Positions 38,396 to 47,297 are shown, numbered from the stretch's first letter. The stretch: 64,000 nt of DNA from Neorhizobium galegae (GCF_017877055.1 NZ_JAGIPG010000002.1:992001-1056000); one strand, 5' to 3'. Notes: generated by a model not told the origin, from the letters alone. Translations and numbers: made by a program.

Positions 38396-39073
38396 GGCCC
38401 ATTCGCCGAGCGCGGCGATGACGGCCGGCAGATCCATCATCCGTGAGATCACCGTTTCGGCACCGGCGTCCGTCAGCCGGTCGGCATGGCTCGGATAGGT
38501 GTGCGATGCGCCGGTAAAGCCGACGACGCGCATGCCTGCCGCCTTGGCGCCATGGACGCCATGGGTGGAATCCTCGATCACCAGGCACTTCTCCGGCGCA
38601 ACTTTGAACTGCTCGGCGGCGTGCAGGAAGATATCCGGCTTCGGCTTGACCCGATCCGGCCCGAGATCCTTGGCCGAATAGACATGCGGCGCGAAATAGG
38701 GTTTCAGGCCGACCTTTTCGAGCATCACGTCGAGGCGGTGGGTACTTGAGTTGGAGCAGATGCAGCGTTGCGTCGTCAGCCTTGCCAGCGCGAATTTCAC
38801 GCCGTCGATGATCTTCACGTCGCGGGCAAGCCGCGCGTCGAGCAGCGCCTCGGACTTGTCGAGCAGCGAGGCGGACAAGGGAATATCGGCTTCCTTTTCC
38901 ACGGCCAGCAGAATGTTCTTCCAGGTCATGCCGGCGAACCGCTCGCCCATTTCCTCGACGCTGATCGGATAACCCGCTTCGGTGAGCAGTCTGGATTCCA
39001 CCTGCGCCGCGATGATTTCTGAATCGACGAGAACGCCGTCGCAGTCGAAGATGATGAGGTCGAAGCTGCTCAT
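38384..39073 (-). CDS. HAD-family phosphatase (phosphoglycolate-phosphatase-like)
   Basis: 229 aa. Motif I FDCDGVLVDSE (Asp10 and Asp12), motif II CSNSSTHR, motif III VKPKPDIFLHA and motif IV VIEDSTHGVHGAKAAGM are complete. A helical cap follows motif I. It resembles beta-phosphoglucomutase/GpmH-like phosphatases; the substrate is unknown. Convergent with the lipoprotein gene. Confidence 0.9.
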   Translation of the reverse strand: MSSFDLIIFDCDGVLVDSEIIAAQVESRLLTEAGYPISVEEMGERFAGMTWKNILLAVEKEADIPLSASLLDKSEALLDARLARDVKIIDGVKFALARLTTQRCICSNSSTHRLDVMLEKVGLKPYFAPHVYSAKDLGPDRVKPKPDIFLHAAEQFKVAPEKCLVIEDSTHGVHGAKAAGMRVVGFTGASHTYPSHADRLTDAGAETVISRMMDLPAVIAALGEWAGAL

Positions 39074-39220
39074 GAGGAAATGCCTTCCATGGGCCTAATA
39101 TAAGGTGAGGCGGCCTTTTATACGATGGCAGGACAAACCTCAACCAACCGTCGCGCATGGCTGGGGCAAGCGTAGCGGGCGGCTCTCGACAAGCGGAAAC
39201 CGGCGCACTAAGGAACGCTG

Positions 39221-39889
39221 ATGGGCAAGGAACCGGAAGACACTATCGCCAGCCGCATCAGCCGCGTGCTTGCCGACCGCATCGTGCGCGGCGAGCTCGC
39301 CCCCGGTGCCCGTCTCCGCCAGGATCATATCGCCGAGGAATTCGAAACCAGCCATGTGCCGGTGCGCGAGGCATTTCGCCGGCTGGAAGCGCAAGGCCTG
39401 GCGATCAGCGAGCCGCGCCGCGGTGTGCGTGTGGCCTCTTTCGATCTCGCCGAAGTCCGCGAGGTGGCGGAAATGCGCGCCGTGTTGGAGGTGCTGGCGC
39501 TCCGGCATGCCGCACGCCACCTGACCCCGGCCATCCTCGATGCGGCGGAAGACGCGGCCCGCGAGGGCGATGCCGCTGCCGACGTGCATGCCTGGGAAGA
39601 GGCGAACCGTCGTTTCCACCGGCTGATCCTCGCCCCGTGCGGCATGAAGCGGCTGCTCGCCTCGATCGATGACCTGCATGCGGCGAGCGCGCGCTTCCTG
39701 TTCTCGGCCTGGCAGTCCGGTTGGGAAAAGCGCACCGACCACGACCACCGCGCCATCCTGGCCGCTCTCCGGCAGGGCAAGACCGACGAGGCCGCCGCCA
39801 TCCTGCAGAAACACGTTCAATGGATCGGCCGTGGCCCGCAACCGGCCAAGACGGGCGCTCCGCGGGAGATTTTTGCCATCGTCGGCTGA
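39221..39889 (+). CDS. bioR: GntR-family regulator, biotin repressor BioR
   Basis: 222 aa. Winged helix RISRVLADRIVRGELAPGARLRQDHIAEEFETSHVPVREAFRRLEAQGLA plus a FadR/FCD all-helical C-terminal domain (from about 90). It lies directly upstream of bioY, and two perfect BioR-type sites (TTATCTATAA) flank the intergenic region. In alphaproteobacteria that site is recognised by the GntR-family BioR repressor, so I assign bioR by regulator family plus sites plus neighbour; the sequence alone does not prove it. Confidence 0.78.
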   Translation: MGKEPEDTIASRISRVLADRIVRGELAPGARLRQDHIAEEFETSHVPVREAFRRLEAQGLAISEPRRGVRVASFDLAEVREVAEMRAVLEVLALRHAARHLTPAILDAAEDAAREGDAAADVHAWEEANRRFHRLILAPCGMKRLLASIDDLHAASARFLFSAWQSGWEKRTDHDHRAILAALRQGKTDEAAAILQKHVQWIGRGPQPAKTGAPREIFAIVG

Positions 39890-39900
39890 TCATTCCAAAA

Positions 39901-39910
39901 TTATAGATAA
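39901..39910 (+). promoter_or_regulatory. BioR box 1
   Basis: TTATAGATAA, the BioR consensus in reverse orientation, 11 bp after the bioR stop. With flanking bases the 16-mer AAATTATAGATAATTT (39898-39913) is the exact reverse complement of the 16-mer around box 2. Its position is far from the bioY start, so it may act as an auxiliary site. Confidence 0.7.
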
Positions 39911-40041
39911 TTTAATTTCCAATGAGTTTCCTCGGAAACATTGGGAATATGCGTCCCCATGCTTGATGTCTGGCGATCAAGCGCGGACGGAGCGCTTGTC
40001 AACAGCCAAGAATCCTTTCATAAAATAGATGGGAATCAAAA

Positions 40042-40051
40042 TTATCTATAA
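40042..40051 (+). promoter_or_regulatory. BioR box 2, proximal to bioY
   Basis: TTATCTATAA, a perfect match to the known alphaproteobacterial BioR site, 20 bases before the bioY start codon. Binding here would block transcription or its start. The extended 16-mer spans 40039-40054. Confidence 0.8.
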
Positions 40052-40070
40052 TTTGAAAAGGAGAGAATTG

Positions 40071-40658
40071 ATGTCCCTGACCAACTCCCATCAGACCCTT
40101 GGCTTTGATCCGCTGCGGTTGGCCGAAAGGTCGTTCGTGATCAAGGCCGTGTTCGTACTTGCGGGCACGCTGGTTCTGGCGATTGCCTCCCGGATCGCCG
40201 TGCCGATGGTTCCGGTGCCGATCACCATGCAGACCTTCGCCGTGACCATGATCGGCGCGCTTTACGGCTGGCGGCTTGGCGCCTTGACCGTGCTTGCGTG
40301 GCTGGGAGAAGCAGCGCTTGGAGCACCGGTGCTGGCGGGTGGGGCGGGCAGCCTTGCCGCCTTCGCTGGGCCGACCGCCGGTTATCTCTTTTCCTTTCCG
40401 GTGATTGCCGCCCTTGCCGGCTGGCTTGCCGAACGCGGCTGGACCGGGCGGCGCATCCTCGCCAGCTTCTCGGCGCATCTGATCGCAAACCTTCTATGCC
40501 TTGCGCTCGGCTGGGCCTGGCTCGCGGCACTGATCGGCGCTGACAAGGCGTTATGGGCCGGCGTTGCCCCGTTCATCCTCGGTGCGGCACTGAAATCGGG
40601 CCTGGCGGCGGCCATCCTTGCCGCGGTCGCTTCCCGCAATCGTGCTGCCGCAGAATGA
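40071..40658 (+). CDS. bioY: Biotin transporter BioY
   Basis: 195 aa, six hydrophobic segments; the S-component of an energy-coupling-factor biotin transporter. SRIAVPMVPVPITMQTFAVTMIGALYGWRLGALTVLAWLGEAALGAPV is the BioY signature. No BioM/BioN energising genes are adjacent, so it may act alone or use units elsewhere. Start ATG 40071 with AAAGGAGAG 7 bases upstream. Overlaps the DUF1284 start (ATGA). Confidence 0.95.
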   Translation: MSLTNSHQTLGFDPLRLAERSFVIKAVFVLAGTLVLAIASRIAVPMVPVPITMQTFAVTMIGALYGWRLGALTVLAWLGEAALGAPVLAGGAGSLAAFAGPTAGYLFSFPVIAALAGWLAERGWTGRRILASFSAHLIANLLCLALGWAWLAALIGADKALWAGVAPFILGAALKSGLAAAILAAVASRNRAAAE

Positions 40659-41125
40659 CGGTGAGGCTGCGGCCGCATCATCTTCTCTGCATGCTGACTT
40701 TCGTTGGCGAGGGCTACAGCCCGGCCTTCGTCGCCAACTACCGTCGTCTCGCCGGCCGGCTTTCTGCCGGCGAGCCGATCGAGATCGTCTCCGGCCCCGA
40801 CGATATCTGCGCCCCGCTTCTGTCCGATGAAGATGCGCATTGTTTCGGTGCTTCGGTTGCCGGTCGGGATGCAGCGGCATCGGCGGATATTGCCTGCCTG
40901 CTTGGGCGGGAGCTAGAGATCGGCGCGGTGATCGCCTCCGATCCGGCGCTGTTTGAGAAAATGCGCCGCGCCTTCTCCGCCGACCTGACGCGCCGCGCTT
41001 GCACGGGCTGCGAATGGAGCAGCCTTTGTGATCGCATCGCGGGAGATGATTATGCGGGCGCGCTGGTCATGAAGATCAGCCGGTCGGAAACAGCGCCAGG
41101 AATTTCCGCTCGCCTTCGGGCGTGA
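40655..41125 (+). CDS. DUF1284 protein coupled to bioY
   Basis: 156 aa. The DUF1284 signature is present: MTVRLRPHHLLCMLTFVGEGYSPAFVANYRRL at the N-terminus and RACTGCEWSSLC near residue 115, a Cys-x2-Cys-x5-Cys cluster that could hold a metal or Fe-S centre. The ATG overlaps the bioY stop, so it is under the same BioR control and translationally coupled. The function is not known; a biotin-linked role is inferred from the coupling. Its 3' end overlaps the convergent ArsR gene by 50 bp. Confidence 0.85.
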   Translation: MTVRLRPHHLLCMLTFVGEGYSPAFVANYRRLAGRLSAGEPIEIVSGPDDICAPLLSDEDAHCFGASVAGRDAAASADIACLLGRELEIGAVIASDPALFEKMRRAFSADLTRRACTGCEWSSLCDRIAGDDYAGALVMKISRSETAPGISARLRA

Positions 41126-41759
41126 ACAGCACGGCGCGGCTTTCCCCGCTGCGCCGTGCCCAGCCCTTTTCGAGAAAATGGGCAAGCAGCGCCTTGCCGA
41201 GCGTGCCGGCCAGGTGCGAACGCCGCTCGCTCCAGTCGAGGCAGGATTTGCAGAGCGGCCTGCGGCTGGATGTCAATGCAGCGACATCGATGCCGAGCGT
41301 GTCGAGTTCCGCGCGGCCTTCCGCGGTCATCGCCAGGTTCTCGCCGTCGCTCTCGATCGCGCCGCGGGCGACAAAACTGTCGAGCATCCGCACACCGTAA
41401 TCACCGGCCAGATGATCGTAGCAGACACGCGCCTTGCGCAGCGCCGGATCCTTCGGTCCCGGCCTGTGGCGCAGATGGCCCCTGCTTGCCGCAAACCCCA
41501 TGATGTTTTCGAGCAACGCGCCGGCGGCCGCATCGGCAAGCGTGAAATAGCGGTGCCGGCCCTGCTTGCGCTGGGCGAGAATACCACCTTCCTCAAGCTT
41601 GGAGAGATGTGAACTCGCCGTCTGCACCGTCACGCCCGCGGCCTGCGCAAGCTCGGTCGCTGTCAGCGCCTGGCCGCCCATCAGGGCGGTCAGCATATTG
41701 GCGCGGGCGGGATCGCCGAACAGCGTCCCGATGCGGGCAATGTCTGGACCTTCTTTCAT
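41076..41759 (-). CDS. ArsR-like winged-helix regulator with C-terminal domain
   Basis: 227 aa. The N-terminal winged helix is FGDPARANMLTALMGGQALTATELAQAAGVTVQTASSHLSKLEEGGI, then a C-terminal domain of about 100 residues with RARVCYDHLAGDYG-like and RPLCKSCLDWSERRSHLAGTLGKALLAHFLEKGW, containing a Cys-x2-Cys. It is divergent from the NIPSNAP/monooxygenase pair (73 bp apart), so it probably controls them and itself. Confidence 0.88.
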   Translation of the reverse strand: MKEGPDIARIGTLFGDPARANMLTALMGGQALTATELAQAAGVTVQTASSHLSKLEEGGILAQRKQGRHRYFTLADAAAGALLENIMGFAASRGHLRHRPGPKDPALRKARVCYDHLAGDYGVRMLDSFVARGAIESDGENLAMTAEGRAELDTLGIDVAALTSSRRPLCKSCLDWSERRSHLAGTLGKALLAHFLEKGWARRSGESRAVLFTPEGERKFLALFPTG

Positions 41760-41781
41760 ACTTCGATCGTAACCGAAGCAT
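41758..41781. promoter_or_regulatory. Candidate operator between the ArsR gene and NIPSNAP
   Basis: ATACTTCG-N8-CGAAGCAT, an inverted repeat with one mismatch in the outer bases, directly upstream of the ArsR start codon and 52 bases before the NIPSNAP start. Fits an autoregulatory operator; not proven. Confidence 0.35.
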
Positions 41782-41832
41782 CTTCGTCAGGCAATATGGC
41801 AAAACACCTCCACAACACAAGGAGGCGAAGCC

Positions 41833-42162
41833 ATGATCACCTGTTTCATTCGCTACGAGATCGACCCGTTCAAGAAGGATGAATTCACTGAGTATGCCCG
41901 CAACTGGGGCCAGGCAATCCCGCGCTGCGGCGCCGACCTGATCGGTTATTTCGGCCCGCACGAGGGTTCGGCGACGACGGCTTACGGCGTCTACAATATC
42001 GACAGCCTTGCCGCCTATGAAACCTATCGCGCCCGGCTGATGGCCGATCCGCTCGGCCAGGAGAATTACGCATTTTCCAAGCGCGAGCGTTTCATCCTGA
42101 AGGAGGACCGCATCTTCCTCAAGAACGTATCCATGCCCCACGGAGCTTTGGTAAAGCCATGA
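41833..42162 (+). CDS. NIPSNAP family protein
   Basis: 109 aa. NIPSNAP ferredoxin-like fold: ITCFIRYEIDPFKKDEFTEYARNWGQAIPRCGADLIGYFGPHEGS and AAYETYRARLMADPLGQENYAF. Function is generally unknown. AAGGAGGCGAAGCC precedes the ATG. The stop overlaps the ABM gene (ATGA). Confidence 0.92.
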   Translation: MITCFIRYEIDPFKKDEFTEYARNWGQAIPRCGADLIGYFGPHEGSATTAYGVYNIDSLAAYETYRARLMADPLGQENYAFSKRERFILKEDRIFLKNVSMPHGALVKP

Positions 42163-42506
42163 TCGCCGTCATTTTCGAAGTCATCCCCTATATGGGCGAG
42201 CGTCACAAATATCTCGACCTTGCCGGCGAACTGCGACCCGAACTGGAAACCATCGACGGCTTCATCTCGATCGAGCGTTTCGAAAGCCTGACGCTGCGCG
42301 GAAAAATCCTTTCCCTGTCGTTCTGGCGGGACGAGGAGGCGGTCAAGGCATGGCGCAACCTCGAAAGCCATCGCGCGGCCCAGAAAGCCGGCCGCGGCGG
42401 CGTCTTCGCCGACTACCGCCTGCGGATTGGCCATATCGTCAGGGATTACGGCATGTTCGAGAGGGACGAGGCGCCGAAGGACAGCCGCGAGGTGCATGCG
42501 GCTTAG
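42159..42506 (+). CDS. Antibiotic biosynthesis monooxygenase (ABM) domain protein
   Basis: 115 aa. ABM alpha/beta-barrel: VIFEVIPYMGERHKYLDLAGELRPELETIDGFISIERFESL and LSLSFWRDEEAVKAWRNLESHRAAQKAGRGGVFADYRLRI. Translationally coupled to the NIPSNAP gene; its stop overlaps the convergent hepT stop by three bases. Such pairs are often redox or heme/quinone linked; the substrate is unknown. Confidence 0.9.
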   Translation: MIAVIFEVIPYMGERHKYLDLAGELRPELETIDGFISIERFESLTLRGKILSLSFWRDEEAVKAWRNLESHRAAQKAGRGGVFADYRLRIGHIVRDYGMFERDEAPKDSREVHAA

Positions 42507-42856
42507 TTGGCTACTTTCGGGAGGCCCCTTCGGAACGAGAGGAGCACTACCTTCAGGGTCGGAAGGTCATGCATGACGACGTCCCAAATGACGTCATCCG
42601 CAATGCGGTGATACTCGTGACGCAAGACATTACCCATCCCTCGGATTGATCGCCACGCAATTTCCGGAGCCTGTTCCAACAGCTCATCCGGAATGTGCCT
42701 GCTTGCTTCCGAAATGATTTCGATTGCGCGCTGGATTGCAAGCCGCAAGATATGATCGCCGTCGAAATCTTCTCGCATTTTTCCGAGCACGGACTTCTCG
42801 ATCAGAGCAATCATTTCGAGGATGTCATCTAGGATCAATTCGATATCGCGCGCCAT
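42503..42856 (-). CDS. HepT-like HEPN ribonuclease (toxin)
   Basis: 117 aa, DUF86 family, all alpha. The expected toxin motif is R-x4-H-x-Y (usually GMRNxLxHxY). Here the matching stretch reads GMGNVLRHEY, so His80 and Tyr82 are kept but the Arg position is Gly75, with Arg residues at 72 and 79. It is paired with an MntA-type nucleotidyltransferase antitoxin gene, TGATG overlapping. The missing Arg may leave the toxin weak or inactive. Confidence 0.85.
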   Translation of the reverse strand: MARDIELILDDILEMIALIEKSVLGKMREDFDGDHILRLAIQRAIEIISEASRHIPDELLEQAPEIAWRSIRGMGNVLRHEYHRIADDVIWDVVMHDLPTLKVVLLSFRRGLPKVAN

Positions 42857-43152
42857 CAGAAAATCCGGATCGCCGAATGTTCGATTTTATCTTTCAGGCG
42901 CGGATGTAAACTGTTCCGTGTCGTCACGTCCACGTCCGTGGACAATTCATCTTCCAGGAAAAGCTTGATACCCGTCAGATCCACAAGAGAGAACTTTTTG
43001 TCAGGATCATAATCGATAAACAGATCGAGATCGCTCGACGGCCCCGCCTCGTCGCGGGCGACCGACCCGAAAAGAAAAAGCGAGGTCGCGCCGAGCGCCC
43101 GGATGGCGTCGGCCTGCTGCCTCAGTTTTTCGATCGCTTCGTTTCTGGTCAT
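42856..43152 (-). CDS. MntA-type nucleotidyltransferase antitoxin
   Basis: 98 aa, minimal nucleotidyltransferase fold. The catalytic GS-x10-D-x-D pattern is intact in LFGSVARDEAGPSSDLDLF (Gly29, Ser30, Asp41, Asp43). In the MntA/HepT type VII system the MntA enzyme AMPylates HepT to neutralise it. It is upstream of hepT with overlapping start and stop. Confidence 0.88.
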   Translation of the reverse strand: MTRNEAIEKLRQQADAIRALGATSLFLFGSVARDEAGPSSDLDLFIDYDPDKKFSLVDLTGIKLFLEDELSTDVDVTTRNSLHPRLKDKIEHSAIRIF

Positions 43153-43230
43153 GAGGCGATTTTAGCGCAACGGACGCCATCTTTCCACGTCCCGAAATTT
43201 TTCCCGAAATCGTGCACCGCTTCAGTCTTT

Positions 43231-43250
43231 GGTAACCAAAATAGGTAACC
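43231..43250 (+). promoter_or_regulatory. Direct repeat in front of ccrM (possible CtrA-type sites)
   Basis: GGTAACC occurs at 43231-43237 and again at 43244-43250, 13 bp apart, 48 to 67 bases before the ccrM start codon. CtrA activates ccrM in alphaproteobacteria through TTAA-N7-TTAA-type sites; these GTAACC halves are near-matches to the TTAACC half-site. The link is inferred. Confidence 0.45.
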
Positions 43251-43294
43251 ATAACAGTCAGTAAAGTTCGTATCGAGTAGAGCGTAGCGAGTAG

Positions 43295-44428
<1,134 letters not shown>

Positions 44429-44458
44429 TCCACCGGTCCCCGCCACACCGACCGAATG

Positions 44459-44537
44459 CCTCGTCCGGTTTCGTACCTCTAGTCCCGGACGAGGATAATT
44501 GGCGCCCGGGAAGGCTGACCCGGGCGCCATTTCTTTT
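44459..44537 (+). terminator. Tandem hairpins after ccrM
   Basis: Two perfect inverted repeats in a row: CCTCGTCCGG/CCGGACGAGG (44459-44468 and 44485-44494), then GGCGCCCGGG/CCCGGGCGCC (44501-44510 and 44519-44528) followed by ATTTCTTTT. The second is a strong intrinsic terminator and the first may add to it. Confidence 0.85.
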
Positions 44538-44671
44538 CGGCATGGCGTCGACAGCCTCTGCCGCACGGCCAAACTCGACGTTGCGAAATTTCAGGTATTC
44601 CCGCCGTCACCTGCGCTTGATATCGTAGGTTGTACGGGGTTGAACGAATTTCGAATTTAGCGTCTTTCAGA

Positions 44672-45451
44672 ATGTCCATGCCTGTCAATGGCGAGCTGCG
44701 CCACCGGATCGAGCGTGCGTTGGCGCGGTTCTCTCCAAGCTGGGAGGGCAGGGATGCCGCGCGCCGGGCCGTGGCGCTGAAGATGCTGATCCTCTGCGAG
44801 TTGGCCGGCGGCCGCCTGCGCGTCGTCGATGCGCTCGGCCTTAACGACAACACGCTCGACAACTACCGTCACGGCAAGACGGAGCCACGCCACAGCACGC
44901 TCAACATGATGGCGGAACTCGCCGAAGTGCCGATCGAATATCTCGGCAATGACTGGTCGGTCGAAGATGGAGTCATCCATTTTTCAACCCCGGAAATCCC
45001 GTCGGCCGGGTTTTCGGAGCCGAGCCCGATCTGGGATGTCGCTGATCGCATCGTCATCCCCGCTTATGAAGACCTCGGGTCCGGACAGTCTTCGCTCGAA
45101 CGGCACGACATCACATGGGCGGCCATCCCCAGAGGCTTCTGGGCGATACTCTCGGTCGATCCGGAGAACATGCGGGTCGTATCCGCAAGCGGCGACAGCA
45201 TGTCGCCGACGATCCTCGACGGTGCGCCGATGTTCGTCGATATCGGCGACCGCAAGTTGGAAGACGGGAGCGTCTATCTGTTCGATGTCGGCGAGGAACT
45301 GATCGCACGACGGGTGCAGCGTCTGGTGGACGGCAGCCTCGAACTCCTGCCGGACAATCTGGAACGCTATCGCCCGCAGCATGTCCTCAAGGACGGCCTA
45401 CGGGAGCTGAAAGTCGTCGGGCGCGTCTGCGCCGCGAGCCGGATCCTCTAG
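44672..45451 (+). CDS. XRE-type repressor with S24 (LexA-like) C-terminal domain
   Basis: 259 aa from the ATG at 44672 (a second ATG two codons later). HTH near residues 45-70 (VVDALGLNDNTLDNYRHGKTEP), then an S24 fold with the catalytic Ser176 in SASGDSMSPTILDG. The expected general base Lys of the S24 VKRL element is Arg213 here (LIARRVQRL), so self-cleavage may be lost. It may be a stand-alone regulator with a peptide-like sensor domain. No phage genes are around it. Confidence 0.85.
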   Translation: MSMPVNGELRHRIERALARFSPSWEGRDAARRAVALKMLILCELAGGRLRVVDALGLNDNTLDNYRHGKTEPRHSTLNMMAELAEVPIEYLGNDWSVEDGVIHFSTPEIPSAGFSEPSPIWDVADRIVIPAYEDLGSGQSSLERHDITWAAIPRGFWAILSVDPENMRVVSASGDSMSPTILDGAPMFVDIGDRKLEDGSVYLFDVGEELIARRVQRLVDGSLELLPDNLERYRPQHVLKDGLRELKVVGRVCAASRIL

Positions 45452-45476
45452 GGACCGGCCCCGCAACCGGAAGCAC

Positions 45477-46091
45477 TTACACTTCGATGCCGTGGGCGAG
45501 GAGGTCCTGCCGCAGGGTCTCGGGATCCTTGAAATGCACCGCCTGCCAGCCGGCGGCGCGCGCACCTTCGACATTCGCATGGCTGTCGTCGATGAAGATC
45601 GAGGCTTCCGGCGTCAGCCCGAAGTCGCGGGCATGCTTTTCGTAGATCGCCACGTCCGGCTTGATCAGGCCGATCTCGCCGGACACGGTCACGCCGCGTG
45701 GCTTGTTGAGAAAGGGGAAGATTTTTCTGGCCTCGACGAATGTGTCGGCGGCGAAATTGGTCAGCATCGTCACGTCGCGGCCCTTGTCGATCAGGCCTTC
45801 CATGATCGCGACCGAGTCGTCATAGGCATATGGCACCATTTCGTGCCAGTATTTGCGGAAGGCGCGGATCTGCTCCTCGCGCTCCGGATATTGCCCGACC
45901 AGCAGCGCCTCGGCGTCTTCCCACTTGCGGCCGCGATCCTGTTCCAGGTTCCATTCATGGGTGCAGACGTTCTCAAAGAACCATCGGCGCTCCTCTTCGT
46001 CGGGAATGACGCGGGCAAAGGGAAGGTTCGGATCGTAGTGGATCAGCACCTTGCCGATGTCGAAGACGATGTGGTCGATCTTGGCTGCCAT
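45477..46091 (-). CDS. HAD-family hydrolase, YihX-like
   Basis: 204 aa. Motif I is FDIGKVLIHYD with the nucleophile Asp11 but Gly instead of the second Asp (DxG), as in the YihX/glucose-1-phosphatase branch. TNFA (motif II), KPDVAIYEKHA (III) and IFIDDSHANVEGARAAGW (IV) follow. Probably in an operon with mutY (33 bp). Substrate not identified. Confidence 0.87.
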   Translation of the reverse strand: MAAKIDHIVFDIGKVLIHYDPNLPFARVIPDEEERRWFFENVCTHEWNLEQDRGRKWEDAEALLVGQYPEREEQIRAFRKYWHEMVPYAYDDSVAIMEGLIDKGRDVTMLTNFAADTFVEARKIFPFLNKPRGVTVSGEIGLIKPDVAIYEKHARDFGLTPEASIFIDDSHANVEGARAAGWQAVHFKDPETLRQDLLAHGIEV

Positions 46092-46124
46092 GACTATGTC
46101 CTGGGAATTGAAGGCGTTTTTGAA

Positions 46125-47210
46125 TCAGTTCGGAGATTTTTCGAAGGCCAGGGGAAGAGCCTGGGTGATGGCCTTTTTCATCACCGTCGGCAAGGCCTGG
46201 GCCTCGAGATTTGTAACCGGTTCCCACCATCCGTCGGTGGTGGCGACCCTTTCGGTCTTCGTCCGGAAGACCGAAAGCCTAAGCTCGAAATGAGTGAAGA
46301 CGTGGGTGACGGTGCCGGATGCCTCCCATGCGGCCGGGAAGGGGGCGTGGTCGGTTGTCGTGCCGCCATCGATGCGGGAGGTCCAGGCGGTGGTCGGCAC
46401 TTCGGTCATGCCGCCGAGCAGGCCGCTGTCGATCCGTCGCCGCAGCAGTACTTCGCCCTCGGGCGTCACGGCCACGAACACGGCGCCAAGCCGCACGGGC
46501 TTTTCCTTCTTCGCCGCCTTCACCGGAAACCTTTCGGGATCGTGTTCGGCAAAGGCGAGACAATCATCACGGAAGGGACAGAGTGCGCAGGTCGGCCGTT
46601 TCGGAGTACAGATCGTCGCGCCGAGATCCATCATCGCCTGCGCGAAATCCCCCGGGCGGTCGGCAGGCGTCAGCTCCGCGACTTTCGCCTTCATGACGGG
46701 TTTTGAGCCCGGAAGCGGTGCGTCGATGGCGTAGAGCCGCGAAATCACCCGCTCGACATTGCCGTCCATGACCGCTGACTGCCGGTTGAAGGCGATGGCC
46801 GAGACGGCCGCTGACGTATAGTCGCCGATGCCGGGCAGCGTGCGCAAGCCGTCCTCGGTGTCCGGAAATACGCCGCCATGCTCGGAGGCGACGGCTTCGG
46901 CGCATTTCTTCAGGTTGCGGGCGCGGGCGTAATAGCCGAGGCCCGCCCAGGCGGCCATCACGTCCTCGACCGGTGCTGCGGCGAGGTCGGTCACCCTGGG
47001 CCACAGCGTCAGGAACTTGGCGAAATAGGGTTTGACGGCCTGCACGGTCGTCTGCTGCAGCATCACTTCCGAAAGCCAGACGTGATAGGGATCTGCCCGT
47101 TTCCCCGCCTTCGCGGCAGCCGGGCTCACCCGCCATGGCAGCTCCCGGTGGTGCCGGTCGTACCAGGTCAGCAGCTTCTGGGCATGGGTGATGGGGAGCG
47201 TCTGGAGCAT
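46125..47210 (-). CDS. mutY: Adenine DNA glycosylase
   Basis: 361 aa. Removes adenine opposite 8-oxoguanine. VMLQQTTVQAVKPYFAKFL, the HhH element LPGIGDYTSAAVSAIAF with the catalytic Asp (VMDGNVERVISRL), and the Fe-S cluster Cys-x6-Cys-x2-Cys-x5-Cys in CTPKRPTCALCPFRDDC are present; the C-terminal NUDIX-like 8-oxoG domain follows from about 230. Divergent from the DUF721 gene. Confidence 0.97.
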   Translation of the reverse strand: MLQTLPITHAQKLLTWYDRHHRELPWRVSPAAAKAGKRADPYHVWLSEVMLQQTTVQAVKPYFAKFLTLWPRVTDLAAAPVEDVMAAWAGLGYYARARNLKKCAEAVASEHGGVFPDTEDGLRTLPGIGDYTSAAVSAIAFNRQSAVMDGNVERVISRLYAIDAPLPGSKPVMKAKVAELTPADRPGDFAQAMMDLGATICTPKRPTCALCPFRDDCLAFAEHDPERFPVKAAKKEKPVRLGAVFVAVTPEGEVLLRRRIDSGLLGGMTEVPTTAWTSRIDGGTTTDHAPFPAAWEASGTVTHVFTHFELRLSVFRTKTERVATTDGWWEPVTNLEAQALPTVMKKAITQALPLAFEKSPN

Positions 47211-47297
47211 CGTTTGCCGTAATGGGAAGAGATGGCGTATAGTTGTGGGAAGAGTGCGCCGGCATCAAGGCCTGCCGGCGCCACAATGGCAGGCGTC

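Noticed and set aside
39917-39947. Bulged hairpin around GTTTCCTCGGAAAC after bioR
   Set aside because: It could be the bioR terminator, but it has no T-tract and a short loop; not listed as a feature.
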